Assembly (NCBI GenBank): GCA_943736015.1
Contig: OX031059.1
Coordinates: 54,943,159-55,007,158, forward strand
DNA: 64,000 bases
Direction: 5' to 3'
Source of the DNA: Tridacna crocea
Taxonomy: Eukaryota > Mollusca > Bivalvia > Cardiida > Cardiidae
In this document: in pieces, positions 1 to 10,682 of the stretch
Numbering within the stretch: position 1 is the stretch's first letter
Layout: each line of letters starts with the position of its first letter
Made by a program: the position numbers and the translations under genes
Notes under the pieces: model-generated
The model's input: only the letters and a program-made list of their open reading frames with translations
Database searches by the model: none
What the model was told of the DNA's origin: nothing

Positions 1-913
1 CTGGACCTCTGATTATGTTTTCAAAAGCCCTGTACTAGCAACAGTTGTCTTCATGGACTTATTTTCCTGTTACTGTTGTATATATCACGTGCTCAGCTAG
101 GCCATTTCTAATACCGCCAGGCCTGGAATTTCCGGCTGGACATGATTATGCTCGTTCACTAAACCGGAACCTATCGGGTAATTATACCATGCTTATGTAT
201 CTTGCCTTTTGCAATAAGCCAAGAGCAAAAAGTACAACCATTCTTTTATTATGTGAAATGCTTAAAAGGGATTAAAAACATAGATATATGATCTAAACTT
301 ACTGTATCTTTAAGCTCAATTATTAACTTTTGCTTTGTATTCACAAACTGTTCATGGTCCATTGACAGATGAGCTGAAATTGACAATAACGAATAGGTTT
401 ATACCATTTAGAAATATATAGAGCTAGCTCAGAAACAACCAGGACAAAGTAATTTATCATAAAGTTACATTTAAATAAATAAAAAAAAATGTAACGAAAC
501 TATTTAAAAAAAAAAAAAACTGAGTACTTGGCATCCCCATGTTTCAGAATGACCTATTAAATCCTAGACTTGCTCGAAAAAGCCATGCATCATTTTTTTC
601 GTATCTCGCCTGCTTTACGTAAATTATCATTATTATTAATAGTGTTAATAGAAGTAATTTTATCATCAGTACTATTGTTATTGTAATTAAGTGCTGTTTT
701 CCTATCTTTTCTGTCGTAACGTTTTCTTTTTACTCCATTGCATTTTCTTTTCAGTTACATGTACATATTAAACAGATCGTTTCCGCAGGAAAAATATCAG
801 TATACCTGTATTTCTACATGTTTATGAGTACATACGTTTGTTGATTTCTCAAAATTTTAATTGTTTCTGATGTGGAAGAGAAAAAATACTGCACCGCGTA
901 AAAAAGTTTACAT
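1..913. other. No gene recognised
   Basis: AT-rich unique sequence with poly(A) runs near 480-520 and short ATT repeats near 625-645. No splice-bounded open frame was convincing on either strand. Confidence 0.5.
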
Positions 914-955
914 AAAGGGAGACATTATCTTGTACGAGATACAGCTCCTGGAACT

Positions 956-1183
956 TTAACCCATTACCAAACGACAATATTATAGACCGTTGTCTAAATT
1001 GGAAGCATTGGCAGAAGACAAAATAAAAGTGTCTGAAATTTGAGATTTGTTTTGTGAAGGGTAGAAAACATTGTGGGAAAAGGAGAAAATGCTGGTTATC
1101 AGCATTTTCTCCTTTTCCCACAATGTTTTCAAAAGGCTTCTTTCTCAGAGGCGTCAAAAGTAGGGACTGTGTGGTAATGTTAA
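956..1183 (-). mobile_element. Family A MITE, complete, with demonstrable TTAA target duplication
   Basis: Bounded by TTAA on both sides and inserted in the 100-bp tandem repeat. The unit at 1571 carries the same flanks joined at a single TTAA (GGAACTTTAAATGTCGCCG), so the element boundaries and the 4-bp duplication are read directly. Central palindrome GGAGAAAATGCTGGTTATCA at 1080-1099 and its inverse. Confidence 0.95.
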
Positions 1184-1306
1184 ATGTCGCCGTTGTTAAA
1201 CGCGACAACGAAGTAATTTCAGCTTTGTCGTTTGCATACAAAGAGGCATCAGAGCTCCAGATAAGAGGGAGTGATGGGGTTCTAAATCCATTATTTCTTT
1301 TCCAAA

Positions 1307-1374
1307 CCCTATGTTGTGGGTACTCATTAGAATCGTCTCGATGAGACAATTCTAATGAGTACCCACAACATAGT
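1307..1374. repeat. 68-bp hairpin
   Basis: CTATGTTGTGGGTACTCATT pairs with its inverted copy ending at 1374; the loop is a few bases around GTCTCGATGAGAC. It lies between units of the tandem repeat. Confidence 0.85.
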
Positions 1375-1854
1375 GTTTAGTGAAGAATTATTAATATTTT
1401 TAATTTTAAAATCAAATTCACTCCCTCTATCTGGAGCTCTGAGACATTATCCTGTACGAAATACAGTTCCTGGAACTTTCAATGGCGCTTTTTTAAAACG
1501 CGACAACGATGGGATTCCAGCTTTGTCGTCTACATACATGGAGACATTATCCTGTATGAAATTCAGTTCCTGGAACTTTAAATGTCGCCGTTGCAAAATG
1601 CAACAACAGCTTTGTCGTCTAACTAGTAAACACACTTTTAATATTTATCGATACAGGTATTTGAAACGATTCTCTTCTTGTCTTTGTGAAAAAAAAAATC
1701 ATAAAAGATGCAAATCCTCTCCTGGCAAATATCATCTCCCCCTAAACCAACAACGATAAAGAAATGATTTCGTAATATCGTATATCTATTAAAGATAACT
1801 AAATATATATATGAACCACGCTCTTACAAAAAAATGGGTTTAACGAATCTCCAT

Positions 1855-2079
1855 GATACGAGATACCCAACAAGCCATCACATGATTAGCATTCCATAAT
1901 TGCCATTTCTTTTAAACAACCGACTTAATCATTAGCTAGACCTTTTTTTGGACGTACAGGAAATTGACTGAGAGCGACAAGTTTCGGCCCAGGTCAGCTT
2001 ACGCGGGCTGCGCAGGCTGACCTTGGCCGAAAATTTTCGCAGATGCACCAAGTCCCATGTTTACACAGCACGGTTCATA
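1855..2079. mobile_element. Family H element
   Basis: Carries the H core (GGCCCAGGTCAGC...GCTGACC) and the GATGCACCAAGTCCC terminal part. Its end lies next to the EF-hand candidate exon. Confidence 0.7.
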
Positions 2080-2122
2080 TCATTTTTCACACATAACGAC
2101 ATTTTCTGTTCTATATACGTAC

Positions 2123-2284
2123 GTCGTGTACCGTCCGATAGAATCCTGAGTATCACAAAATTAGAGACGTCAACACCATGTTGTCTGAGACATCGTCCTA
2201 GCTCGTTCACTGACACTTTACCCTCGTCATCAACATCTAGTTCTGTCCACAAGAGGTTATGTATTGTGTCCTCTACGTTTCCGT
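2123..2284 (-). CDS. Candidate internal exon with an EF-hand
   Basis: On the minus strand ATTCATTTTAG precedes an open frame GNVEDTIHNLLWTELDVDDEG... that contains one canonical EF-hand loop, DVDDEGKVSVNE, with Asp at 1 and 3, Gly at 6, Val at 8 and Glu at 12. A GTACGT donor follows at 2122-2117. With these signals the exon is 162 nt and phase 1 at both ends. The frame would encode part of a calcium-binding protein. Other exons were not recognised; an H element starts just beyond the donor. Alternatively it is a remnant of a lost gene. Confidence 0.5.
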
Positions 2285-2350
2285 CTAAAATGAATGAATG
2301 AATGAATTAATTAATTGATTAATTAATCAACCAATCAATCAATCAACCGA
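2285..2350. repeat. Tetranucleotide repeats (TGAA/TTAA/ATCA)n
   Basis: Consecutive short arrays of TGAA, TTAA-like and ATCA units. Confidence 0.8.
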
Positions 2351-2449
2351 CCAACAACCAGTCAGTCAACTGGTAAATAGTGCTCCTCACAGTTATGTAA
2401 CCAATCAAAATTTATGAAACACGATTTAAAAGTAGGAAGCTCATAGCTC

Positions 2450-3140
2450 TAGGTATGGTTGTAAGTTTTTGTGGTATTTGCCGAAGACAATGCCACTATG
2501 AGTTCAAGATTAAATATTGAAGAGCAGGTATCATATTTTGTGCAAACCCGAAGGAAATAAACCCAATTAAGATAATTTTTTCTCAGGAAAATGATTTTTT
2601 TCAGTTGCAGTCAGATATGTAATTTGAAATATTATGTTAAAATACATTGGGTAAATGATACAAAATTTGTCTACCGACCGTGGGCTTTTTCGTTCCAAAA
2701 CCAGTTCGTCCCATGGCTTGTTCATTCTGTGATTGTTTGCTACTTCATTTGATTGCGCATGAATATTTATAGATCGAAAAAAATGATTGTAATAATAGGA
2801 ATTAGAAATTAACGACTAAAGATATTTCAAAATTATAGTTTTCAAGTACAAACTTAATTCTATTCGATATATTCACATGTTTTTCTCTATCATGCATCCT
2901 ACTGTCAAGGGACGTTACTCCTGACTCCTCCTAATAATCAATGGGACCCCTCTAATAAACATGTAATCCAAACTTTGTCATGAGTACTCTCCCTTCAACC
3001 GAAAAGGTATTCGTTTTCTTAGTGGGTTGACTTTTAAGCCAATATTTGAACATTATGTCTCTTTTTCTTTCAAACTATTCATTCCACAAAATACGTTCCT
3101 TGCCACATACCACCTCAGCGTTCTCAACGCTTTGATTTTA
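2450..3140 (+). repeat. Family O interspersed repeat
   Basis: Runs parallel to 49395-50145 over GTGGTATT...GACAATACCACTAT and AAATAA.CCCAATTAAG through to the TTCTCAACGCTTTGATTTT end; an inverted copy is at 52745-53285. It looks like a degenerate non-coding element; class unknown. Confidence 0.7.
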
Positions 3141-3254
3141 TCAGTATTTATGTCTAACAGGCTGTTTTAGCTACATAGTTCATCGCGTGCGATGTTTATT
3201 TTCAAAACTTAGCCCCAAAGACCAATTTTCGAGTTCTATACTTCATGACATGAA

Positions 3255-3487
3255 TCATCCCATTACCAAACAACAATATTTTAGGCTTGTCCAAGTCGAA
3301 AGCGTTTGCAAACAACAAAATAAAAGAGACTGAAATTTTGAAAAAAAAAGTTTTGTGAAGGGTAGAAAACATTGTGGGAAAAGGAGAAAATGCTGGTTAC
3401 CAGCATTTTCTCCTTTTCCCACAATGTTTTCAAAAGGCTTCTTTTTTCACGGTCGTCAAAAGTAGGGATTGTGTAGTAATGGGTTAT
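3255..3487 (-). mobile_element. Family A MITE
   Basis: Near full length; the left TTAA has decayed to ATCC and the right end reads GTAATGGGTTA. Confidence 0.85.
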
Positions 3488-3829
3488 TCAGGCCCAAAAG
3501 TAAGACGTCTGTACCCTTCGAGTTGTTGGGTTCTCAACTTATTTGTTGTCCTTTATCTGACTCATTACTCGATTGGTATTCAATGAAGAGTCCTGACTCG
3601 GCGTCATTGATCTACTTACCCAAACCATCCATTATACTTGTATAGTTGTACGGAGACGTTGGTCAGACAATTGACATCAATCTTTGCCCTGTCCTAAAAA
3701 ATATCAAGCTGTTACTATTTTTTTTACTTTGTCGAAATGCCAAATTTATATCTTTGTAATCACGTAAAACGAGGGCGGTTGCAGTACTTTCATCTTATCG
3801 ACTGGGATCAAGGTCAAAATGGTCCTGTA

Positions 3830-3913
3830 CATCGCCGGTTTGCTTGCAAAACCTCGTAACTACAGCTTGTAACAAGCTGTAGTTACGAGGTTTTGCTAGC
3901 AAACCGACGATAT
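3830..3913. mobile_element. Family F hairpin element
   Basis: 84-bp dyad: CCGGTTTGCTTGCAAAACC and CTCGTAACTACAGCTTG followed by the inverse. Ends ATCG/CGAT. Confidence 0.85.
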
Positions 3914-3984
3914 ATTACATTTTGGTAATACTACATACGGTAGTTTCTATATTTTGACCATATGTCTGTTAGTTTAAACATATT

Positions 3985-4195
3985 TATTTTACATCGATTG
4001 AGAAACAAGTTCTTTAAACTTAAACTAATCTCTCTCGATTCTGCTTCCTGGGAACTACACCAGTACTCGCGCAGAATGTGTGGGCCAATGAAAAATCCCA
4101 AAATTGACACCCGCTCCCAGGTATTGAACTCAGGACCCTTAGGTTATGAAGCCGACGCTCTACCTCACGACCTCGGACACCACCTGTCTGTTTGC
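3985..4195 (-). mobile_element. tRNA-derived SINE
   Basis: On the minus strand, A-box-like TGAGGTAGAGCGTCGG and B-box GAGTTCAATACCTGG lie at tRNA spacing, followed by a non-tRNA body. It lacks a foldable acceptor stem, so it is not called a tRNA gene. Confidence 0.65.
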
Positions 4196-4227
4196 ACGTT
4201 GATACCAAAATTTTAACTATCAGCACG

Positions 4228-4453
4228 GGAAAAGGGGCATTCGGACATTTTGCGTTTAATGCCGCCTCGGGGTAGTGCGCACAGGCTATTCCGAGACGGC
4301 AGTGTACAATTACATTCGATTTTGTGCTACAGAAGACATGCGCAGAGCAGAAAATTACATGAAAACGTCGTTTCGGATTAGTCTGCGCAGATTGCGCAAG
4401 CTAATCCCAGACGGCACTTTCAGTAAATGTCAGAATGGCCCTTTTGGCATGTT
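4228..4453. mobile_element. Family G element
   Basis: Ends AAAAGGGGCATTCGGACA / TGTCAGAATGGCCCTTTT; internal dyads TTTCGGATTAGTCTGCGCAG and its relative. Divergent from the other four G copies. Confidence 0.75.
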
Positions 4454-4697
4454 GCCGGTGTAATGCAGAGAAATGACCCCCATTACAAAATGACCTACGG
4501 TCATTTCTCGACGTAGAATAACAACCCGTGGGTCATTTCTCTACGTCGAAAAATGACCCCTGGGTCATTTCTCGACGTAGAATAATGACCCGGGTCATTT
4601 TTCTACGTCGAAAAATGACCCATGGGTCATTCCTCTACGTCGTGAAATGACCCTGAGGTAATTTTGTAATGGGGGTCATTTCTCTGCATTACACCGG
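4453..4697. mobile_element. Family J: palindromic minisatellite with inverted ends
   Basis: Ends GCCGGTGTAATGCAGAGAAA and its inverse enclose about four ~32-bp units, each a dyad of the form AATGACCC-GGGTCATT separated by CTACGT blocks. Abuts the G element. Confidence 0.9.
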
Positions 4698-4842
4698 CCA
4701 TATTGAAAGTAGTGGGTGGAGGTAAATTTTTTGTGGCCGAGCAAAAAAAAAAGTGATTATGTTACTTCAAATGCTGCACAAGCTGCAGTTTGATAATACA
4801 TTTTTTAAAACCTGTAAACTGTTGAATAAATAAAAATGGCAG

Positions 4843-5072
4843 TTAAACCCTTTACCAAACAATACCTGGTTTTTACGGCCCTGAGAGGGAAGCCTTTTGA
4901 AAACATGGTGGGAAAAAGAGAAAATGCTGGTAACCAGCATTTTCTCCTTTTCCCACAATGTTTTCTTCCCTGCTGGAAATAAATTTTGCTTTTTGAGTAA
5001 CACTGATTTTGTCGTCTGCAAATGCTTTCAATTTGGACCAGTCTAAAATTTTGTCATTTAGGAAAGGGTTAA
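4843..5072 (+). mobile_element. Family A MITE, complete
   Basis: TTAA at both ends; left arm of the CCTGGTTTTTACG type; intact core palindrome. Confidence 0.92.
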
Positions 5073-5194
5073 AACAAACTTTAAAGTCTCCAAAATTTAC
5101 AGGAAAAAACCTGATCGTGTCGGACTATGTAAATCACGCTTCATCTGCACGTCCTGTCAAATTCATTTAATCCACACAATCATCGGGCGACTTT

Positions 5195-5377
5195 TATCAT
5201 CCTTGAAAGAGAAGGCTTTTGAAAACATTGTGGGAAAAGGAGAAAATGCTGGTAACCATGTTTTCAAAAGCCTACCAGATCAAAGAAAACTCATTGTATA
5301 TAAGCAACATCGAAAATGTAATCAGCAATTGCTTTCAATTCCGACAGGTCTAAAATCTTATCGTGTGGTAAAGGTTT
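5195..5377 (+). mobile_element. Family A MITE, internally deleted
   Basis: Lacks the left end and half of the core: AATGCTGGTAACC is followed at once by ATGTTTTC. Confidence 0.75.
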
Positions 5378-5403
5378 GAATGAAGAACATTGATGATCTA
5401 TGA

Positions 5404-5855
5404 CAGGGCCGTAGGAACAAGGGGGGGCCAGGGGGGGCCGGGCCCCCCTAATAATTTTATCACCAATAAAACGACCGTGTCAGTATTTAGCTGAATATTG
5501 CTAGACAATCATCGTGTATAAAGAGAATGAAATAATAGAAAATTCCGAACAATTTAAAATAATTCTAAACAAACGGCGGCGAGCCATGGAATTTTTTCTC
5601 CTACTTTTGTTATCTGACAGACACAAAACAATTTCTGACGTCACATTGCATTCCGTGTGATTTTCTGCTTTACTTTTTCTCCAAATCTCATAATTCACCA
5701 CAATGTTGAACAAATTTCCTTCTTTTTCGGTCATTAGTATTAGTAGGTGGATTATTTCTCACTGCATAACCAAGCGCAATATATGTAAAATCAGGACAAG
5801 CCGATTCTAAAATGATGTTGGCCCCCCCAATCCAAAATTGCTTCCTACGTGCCTG
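5404..5855. mobile_element. hAT-like non-autonomous element
   Basis: 452 bp with imperfect inverted ends CAGGGCCGTAGGAA / CAGGCACGTAGGAA, the style of hAT termini. G-rich left part and matching C-run at right. TATGA flanks both ends, shorter than the 8-bp duplication expected for hAT, so the class is tentative. Confidence 0.6.
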
Positions 5856-6118
5856 TATGAATAGTTAGGAAAGATTTGTTTCAATCGATATGAACAGTAA
5901 TTTAATTCGTGAAAAATAACATGAACAAACTTTAAATAAGAAAAAGAAACTAATACATACCTTTACATGCCAAAGCTCCGGTCAACTTACAGAAAAATTC
6001 CGATGATATGCCTATAGGCCTACACAATGACAGTGATATCCGATACCCATTTTACCTTTACTATATAGAATTCTGTGTCTTACGAACCTGTAGAAGAAGC
6101 CTTTTGAAATACCATTGT

Positions 6119-6571
6119 CAACCCTTTACAACACAATCCCAACTTTTAACTCATTACCAAACGACAAAATTATAGGTTTGTCCAAATTGAAAGCACTTGA
6201 AGACAACAAAATAAAAGTGACTGAAAATTTGAAACTTGTCTTGTGAAGGGTAGAAAACATTGTGGGAAAAGGAGAAAATGCTGGTTACCAGCATTTTCTC
6301 CTTTTCTCATAATGTTTTCTAAAGGCTCCTTTCTCAGGGTCGTCAAAAGTAGGGATTGTGTGGTAACGGGTTCACGACCCTGAGACTGAAAATTTTTGAA
6401 AATATTGCGGGGAAAGGAGAAAATGCTGTTCACCAGCATTTTCTCCTTTCTCCACAATGTTTTCTACCCTTCCCAAACGCAATTTCAATTTTCAAGTCAT
6501 ATATATTTTGAAGTCTGTAAATGCTTTGAAGTTGGGCGATTCTAAAATTGTATTGTTTGACAAAGAGTTAA
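6119..6571 (+). mobile_element. Family A MITE carrying a nested A copy
   Basis: Left 28 bases (CCCTTTACAACACAATCCC), then the inner element, then the element resumes at CGACCCTGAG and runs to TTAA 6568-6571. Its own core palindrome is at about 6417-6463. Confidence 0.9.
6146..6374 (-). mobile_element. Family A MITE nested in another A
   Basis: Inserted at the internal TTAA of the host left arm (CTTTTAACGACC in intact copies such as 46174-46403). The left duplication is TTAA, the right has changed to TTCA. Confidence 0.92.
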
Positions 6572-6639
6572 CATGCATTATCTTCTCTTTCAACAAGATT
6601 TTCTTCCCTTGCTTCGATAAATTTCTCTATTTTAGACGC

Positions 6640-6841
6640 AATTTAACGTTAAACTGCCAAATAAATGAAAGAGTAGTCTCCACATAATAAAAAAAAACTC
6701 ATCTATGCAAATTTTAATGTTAATTTCAATGAGAAAAATTACTATAGCGGACAGCGAGGATCCAAGATCAGACTATACGTTCTGTGCCGTCTGATCTTGA
6801 TCTACAACGCCCGCAAAAGCGCTCGGAGTTGCACTAGGTAG
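6640..6841. mobile_element. Family D element, degenerate
   Basis: Core GATCAGACTATACGTTCTGT with inverse, GCGGACAGC and CCGCAAAAG flanks; left boundary approximate. Confidence 0.65.
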
Positions 6842-7231
6842 CCAAGGGGTCAATATGTGGTGTTCAATATCTTTTAATGTGGGCCGGTCAAAAATATTGC
6901 CGGCTTGTAAAGAATAAGAACATTTCTATCCCATTGACAGTTTTGAGTCGCTTTTGTGGTCAAGGCATATAAAGATAGGACAATACAAGACCTAAGACTT
7001 ATCTTGAAACAAAGGAGAGCATTGAAGAGAATTGAACCAAGGGGTCAATATGTGGTACTCAATATCGCTCAGTGTGGGATGGTCAAAAATATTGCTGACT
7101 TGTAAAGAGTAAAACCACCTCAGTCCCATTGACAGTTTTGAGTCTCTTTTGTGGTTAGGACAGGTAAAGATATGATAATACAAGAACTGAAGTTTAATCT
7201 TGGAACAAAAGAGAGCCGATGAGTTGAAGTG
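6842..7231. repeat. Tandem duplication, ~195-bp unit
   Basis: CCAAGGGGTCAATATGTGG starts both units (6842 and 7037), which share AAAAATATTGC and CCCATTGACAGTTTTGAGTC. Function unknown; no open frame spans a unit. Confidence 0.85.
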
Positions 7232-7359
7232 ACTGGTTGAATATGTTGTCGGAACCACATAATTATGTAAAGACACTAACACACAAAACGCGAGAGGCCT
7301 AAAACTGCTTTAAAAGTGAAGATTTCCAACCGATAGCAAAAAGCTGATTCTGTTTTAGG

Positions 7360-7465
7360 AAAAGTTTCACAATATCCTACAGTGTAGATCAAGATCAAAC
7401 ATCACATTCTGTGAAATCTGATCTTGATTTACTCTGACCGTGCAAGCGCATTACCTTGAGCTTAA
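7360..7465. mobile_element. Family D element, partial, abutting A
   Basis: Core GTAGATCAAGATCAAAC with inverse; its right TTAA (7462-7465) is also the left TTAA of the next A element. Confidence 0.7.
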
Positions 7466-7690
7466 CCCATTACCACACAATACCTACTTTTGACGCTCCT
7501 GAGAAAGAAGCCTTTTGAAAACACTGTAGGGAAAGGAGAAAATGCTGGTAACCAGCATTTTCTCCTTTTCCCACAGTGTTTTCTACCCTTCCCAGAACAA
7601 ATTTCAATTTTTCATTCACCTTTATTTTGTCGTCTGCAAATGCTTTCATTGTGAACCAGTCTAAATATTTGTCGTCTGGTAAAGAGTTAA
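7462..7690 (+). mobile_element. Family A MITE, complete
   Basis: TTAA at both ends, arms of the CCTACTTTTGACGC type, core CAGTGT variant on one side. Confidence 0.93.
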
Positions 7691-7754
7691 TAGCCTAAAA
7701 TTGAAACAGTACTCTTGATTTAGAGTACATTACCAATGTTGTTATCGCCAGAAA

Positions 7755-7952
7755 ATTGTAAACTAAAATGAATTTTTCAAATCGAAAGTAAAAACCTTAA
7801 TATTGCTATTTCGAAGCAATGTTTTGGGGAAAAAACATCTCCACATCGGGCAGTGTAGATCAAAGATCAGACTGCACGTTCTGTGCAGTCTGATCTTGAT
7901 CTACGCTGTCCGCAAAAGGTAACTGGGTCGCGTCTAGCAGCCTGAGGGTTAA
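7755..7952. mobile_element. Family D element
   Basis: GTAGATCAAAGATCAGACTG dyad, TCCGCAAAAGGTAA flank and CAGCCTGAGGGTTAA terminus. Confidence 0.8.
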
Positions 7953-8299
7953 GAGCTGGTAATGTGAAAACCTTTGATTGTGTTTGTTTTTGTATTATCC
8001 TGCACTAAAGACATTAAACCTATAGCTGTATAGCAGATTTCGAAAATTGAAACTTACTAAAGAATTATGAACTTTCTAAACCCTGTATTACTCTATCCGA
8101 CCTTTCACACTTATTTTGCTAAATTAATGAAATAAAACTTTCAAGCCGAAAGTAAAAAAAACAAACAAACTTTGCTCTTTCAAGATGATTTTCTTTTATG
8201 GAAAGATATCTTCTTAACGGACAGTGTTGTTTCAAGGAAGGACTGCACATTCTGACAATTTCTTGTCCATGTACTGAATTCCCATTCTGATAAAAAAAA

Positions 8300-8550
8300 G
8301 CCAAACTCTTGGGAAAGGGGGCTTAATGCATCTACGTGATGCATTATATCAAGCAAAACGGCACATGATGAAGAATCAATAAAACCAGTTTGTATAACAA
8401 ACAACTGAATCCTGAGGTAGACTGGTCCTTTGACATACAGAAAATTGACCAGTAGGAAAAGTTTCGGCCCAGGTCAGCCTGCGCAGGCTGACCTGGGTCG
8501 ATACTTTTTGCAAATGCACGAAATCCCATTATCACAGAGCAATTTCAAAT
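8300..8550. mobile_element. Family H element
   Basis: GGGGGCTTAATGCATC terminus, GGTCAGCCTGCGCAGGCTGA core with one arm deleted, and a degenerate right end. Confidence 0.7.
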
Positions 8551-8563
8551 TAATCTGTCTAGC

Positions 8564-8792
8564 TTAAGTCATTACCAAACGACAATATTTTAGACTGGTC
8601 CAAATTGAAAGCATTTGCAGACGACAAAATAAAAGTGACTGAAAATTTGAAATTTGTTGTGTGAAGGGTAGAAAACATTGTGGGAAAAGGAGAAAATGCT
8701 GGTTACCAGCATTTTCTCCTTTTCCCACAATGTTTTCTAAAGGCTTCTTTCTCAGGGGCGTCAAAAGTGGGGATTGAGTGGTAATGGGTTAA
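8564..8792 (-). mobile_element. Family A MITE, complete
   Basis: TTAA 8564-8567 and 8789-8792; the latter is shared with the next A copy. Confidence 0.93.
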
Positions 8793-8990
8793 CCCTTTAC
8801 CAAACAATCACGGGTTTTTACGACCCTGAGACAGAAGCCTTTTGAAAAGGCTGGTAACCAGCAATTTCCCCTTTTCCCACAATGCTTTCTACCCTGCTGG
8901 AAACAAATTTAAATTTTTGAGTCATGTTTACTTTGTCGTCTGCAAGTGCTCTGAATTTGGATCAGTCTAAAATTTTGTCTTTTGGTAATG
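8789..8990 (+). mobile_element. Family A MITE, core half lost
   Basis: Starts at the shared TTAA; left half of the core is deleted so no hairpin remains. Confidence 0.85.
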
Positions 8991-9133
8991 GATACCGGCA
9001 GTTTCCTCTTTTCCCATAATGCTTTCTACCCTGCTGGAAACAAATTTCAATTTTTGAGTCATGTTTACTTTGTCGTCTGCAAGTGCTCTCAATTTGGACC
9101 AGTCTAAAATTGTGTCTTTTGGTAATGGATTAA
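8991..9133 (+). mobile_element. Family A right half, tandem copy
   Basis: Nearly identical to 8850-8988, a local tandem duplication of the right arm ending in TGGTAATGGATTAA. Confidence 0.85.
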
Positions 9134-9556
9134 AAAATGTTGTCGTTTGGTTAATTGTATCTATGAGAAGGTGTAGCTCCGTTCTATGACCTTGCACTCA
9201 AATCTTTTTCCTTGAAATACAGCAATGAATCATGTATAAACTGTACTAAATAGAACCCTCTCTTTTTCTTTATTTATTTACGTTTCTAGCATTGTTTTAC
9301 CAATTAATCTCCTTATGTGGTTGACATTTGACATTAGTTACCGTATAAAAATTATCACACAACATAAAAATGTCATTGTCTTCAATAAATTATCAATTAG
9401 CTATCCCATAAAACTGTCGATCATGTGATCATAGAGGTAAATATAGACTGATTACAGAGGTTAGATTTTACAAGACCATAAAATTTTAGATTTCTCCAAA
9501 TTCAAAGTATCTACAGATGTCAAATTAAATGTTACTCGGGTGAAAGGATTTGTCCT
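9134..9556. other. No gene recognised
   Basis: AT-rich unique DNA without convincing exons. Confidence 0.5.
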
Positions 9557-9788
9557 TTCACCCTTTAACAAACAATCCCTGGTTTTTATGACTCAGAGGA
9601 AAGAGGCCTTCTGAAAACATTGTAGAAAAAAGGAGAAAATGCTGGTAACCAGCATTTTCTCCTTTTTTCTACCATGTTTTCAGCTCTTCCAAAGTCAAGT
9701 TTCAACGTTTTAGTCTCGTTCATTTTGTCGTCTGCAAATGCTTTCAAATTGGACAAGTCTAATATTTCGTCATTTGGTAAAGAGTTAA
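9557..9788 (+). mobile_element. Family A MITE
   Basis: Left TTAA decayed (TTCA), right TTAA 9785-9788. Core variant ends TTTTCTACCATGT. A short extra A fragment follows at 9790-9850. Confidence 0.88.
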
Positions 9789-9930
9789 AAGGCAGAAAAC
9801 GTGGCAGATAAAGGAGAAAATGCTGGTTACCAGGCGTCTTTTCTAAGGGTTTTTAGGACTCGGGAATGTCCGAAAAAGTGTTTAAAGGCCTTTGATGACT
9901 GTCGCTTTTTGTGGCAGCCACTGTAGATCT

Positions 9931-10128
9931 GGGCCCGTATTCACCAACCATTCTCAAGAACGTTCTTGGTCTTATTCTTCAAGATTTCCTGACTGTGAAA
10001 GTAACAGAACATCTGATTGGCTAAACCGGATGGTTTAGCCAATCAGATGTTCTGTTACTTTCACATTGGCAAAATTCTGAAGAATAAGCCTAAGAATATT
10101 CTCAAGAATGGTTGGTGAATATGGGCCC
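9931..10128. mobile_element. Family I palindrome
   Basis: GGGCCCGTATTCACCAACC at left and its inverse at right enclose a dyad with inverted CCAAT boxes (TGATTGGCTAAACC / GGTTTAGCCAATCA). Confidence 0.88.
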
Positions 10129-10282
10129 AGGACAAAAAACGGATATTGAATCTAGACTCGTTGCTTTGTGCGATTTCTTGTTGATGGCACCCATTAAACG
10201 ACAATGATTTTGGTGTGTTTTTTTTTTTGCCCGACCGAAAATAGCAATTATAATGGAGTCATGGTTTTGGCAATTAGGCCGA

Positions 10283-10620
10283 GCCCACGATAGCTTAGTC
10301 GGTTACATACAGGACTTGAGAACAGGAGTTGGCAGATTCGATCCCCGGCTCGGTATATTTCTGTCCTTGGATTGGTGATTGCGAAGGATCTCTTACTCTC
10401 TTCCCACTATATAAGCATTGCTTTAGCAATGGTTATTTTTGGACAGTGGCTTAATTGAGAGAAAATTGTGCAGAGTACTGGTAAAAGAAATTCCAGGAAA
10501 ACATACATAGGTACAATTGGAACCTCGATATAGATGGAATAATATTAAAAACAGCGTTATGAAAATCAATCAATCAATCAATCAATCAGTCAGTCAATCA
10601 GTCAGTCAGTCAGTCAGTCC
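10283..10620 (+). mobile_element. tRNA-derived SINE with (AATC/AGTC)n tail
   Basis: A-box TAGCTTAGTCGGTT and B-box AGATTCGATCCCCGGC at tRNA spacing, a ~200-bp body and a tail AAAATCAATCAATCAATCAA ending in CAGT units. Confidence 0.8.
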
Positions 10621-10682
10621 ATCTGGGAAATGGCCAGTGATGGATCCTCGTGATGCGTGATTCTAAGCATGCCGCCATATAA

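Larger units (their letters stand above)
914..1625 (+). repeat. Tandem repeat, ~100-bp unit, split by a MITE
   Basis: Units start GAGACATTAT at 1441 and 1541 (period 100), each carrying a CTGGAACTTT... core and GCTTTGTCGTC. A third, older unit begins near 919 and is cut at its TTAA by the A element 956-1183, resuming at 1184 with ATGTCGCCGTTG. Confidence 0.85.

Noticed and set aside
4453-4697. Possible CRISPR array
   Set aside because: Units are contiguous palindromes without unique spacers, and the genome is eukaryotic.
5501-5734. 77-codon minus-strand frame
   Set aside because: Lies wholly within the hAT-like element, shows no transposase motif and is not continued.
10283-10360. Possible tRNA gene
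   Set aside because: A and B boxes are present but no complete cloverleaf; body and tail identify a SINE. The same holds at 4100, 24770 and 40800.
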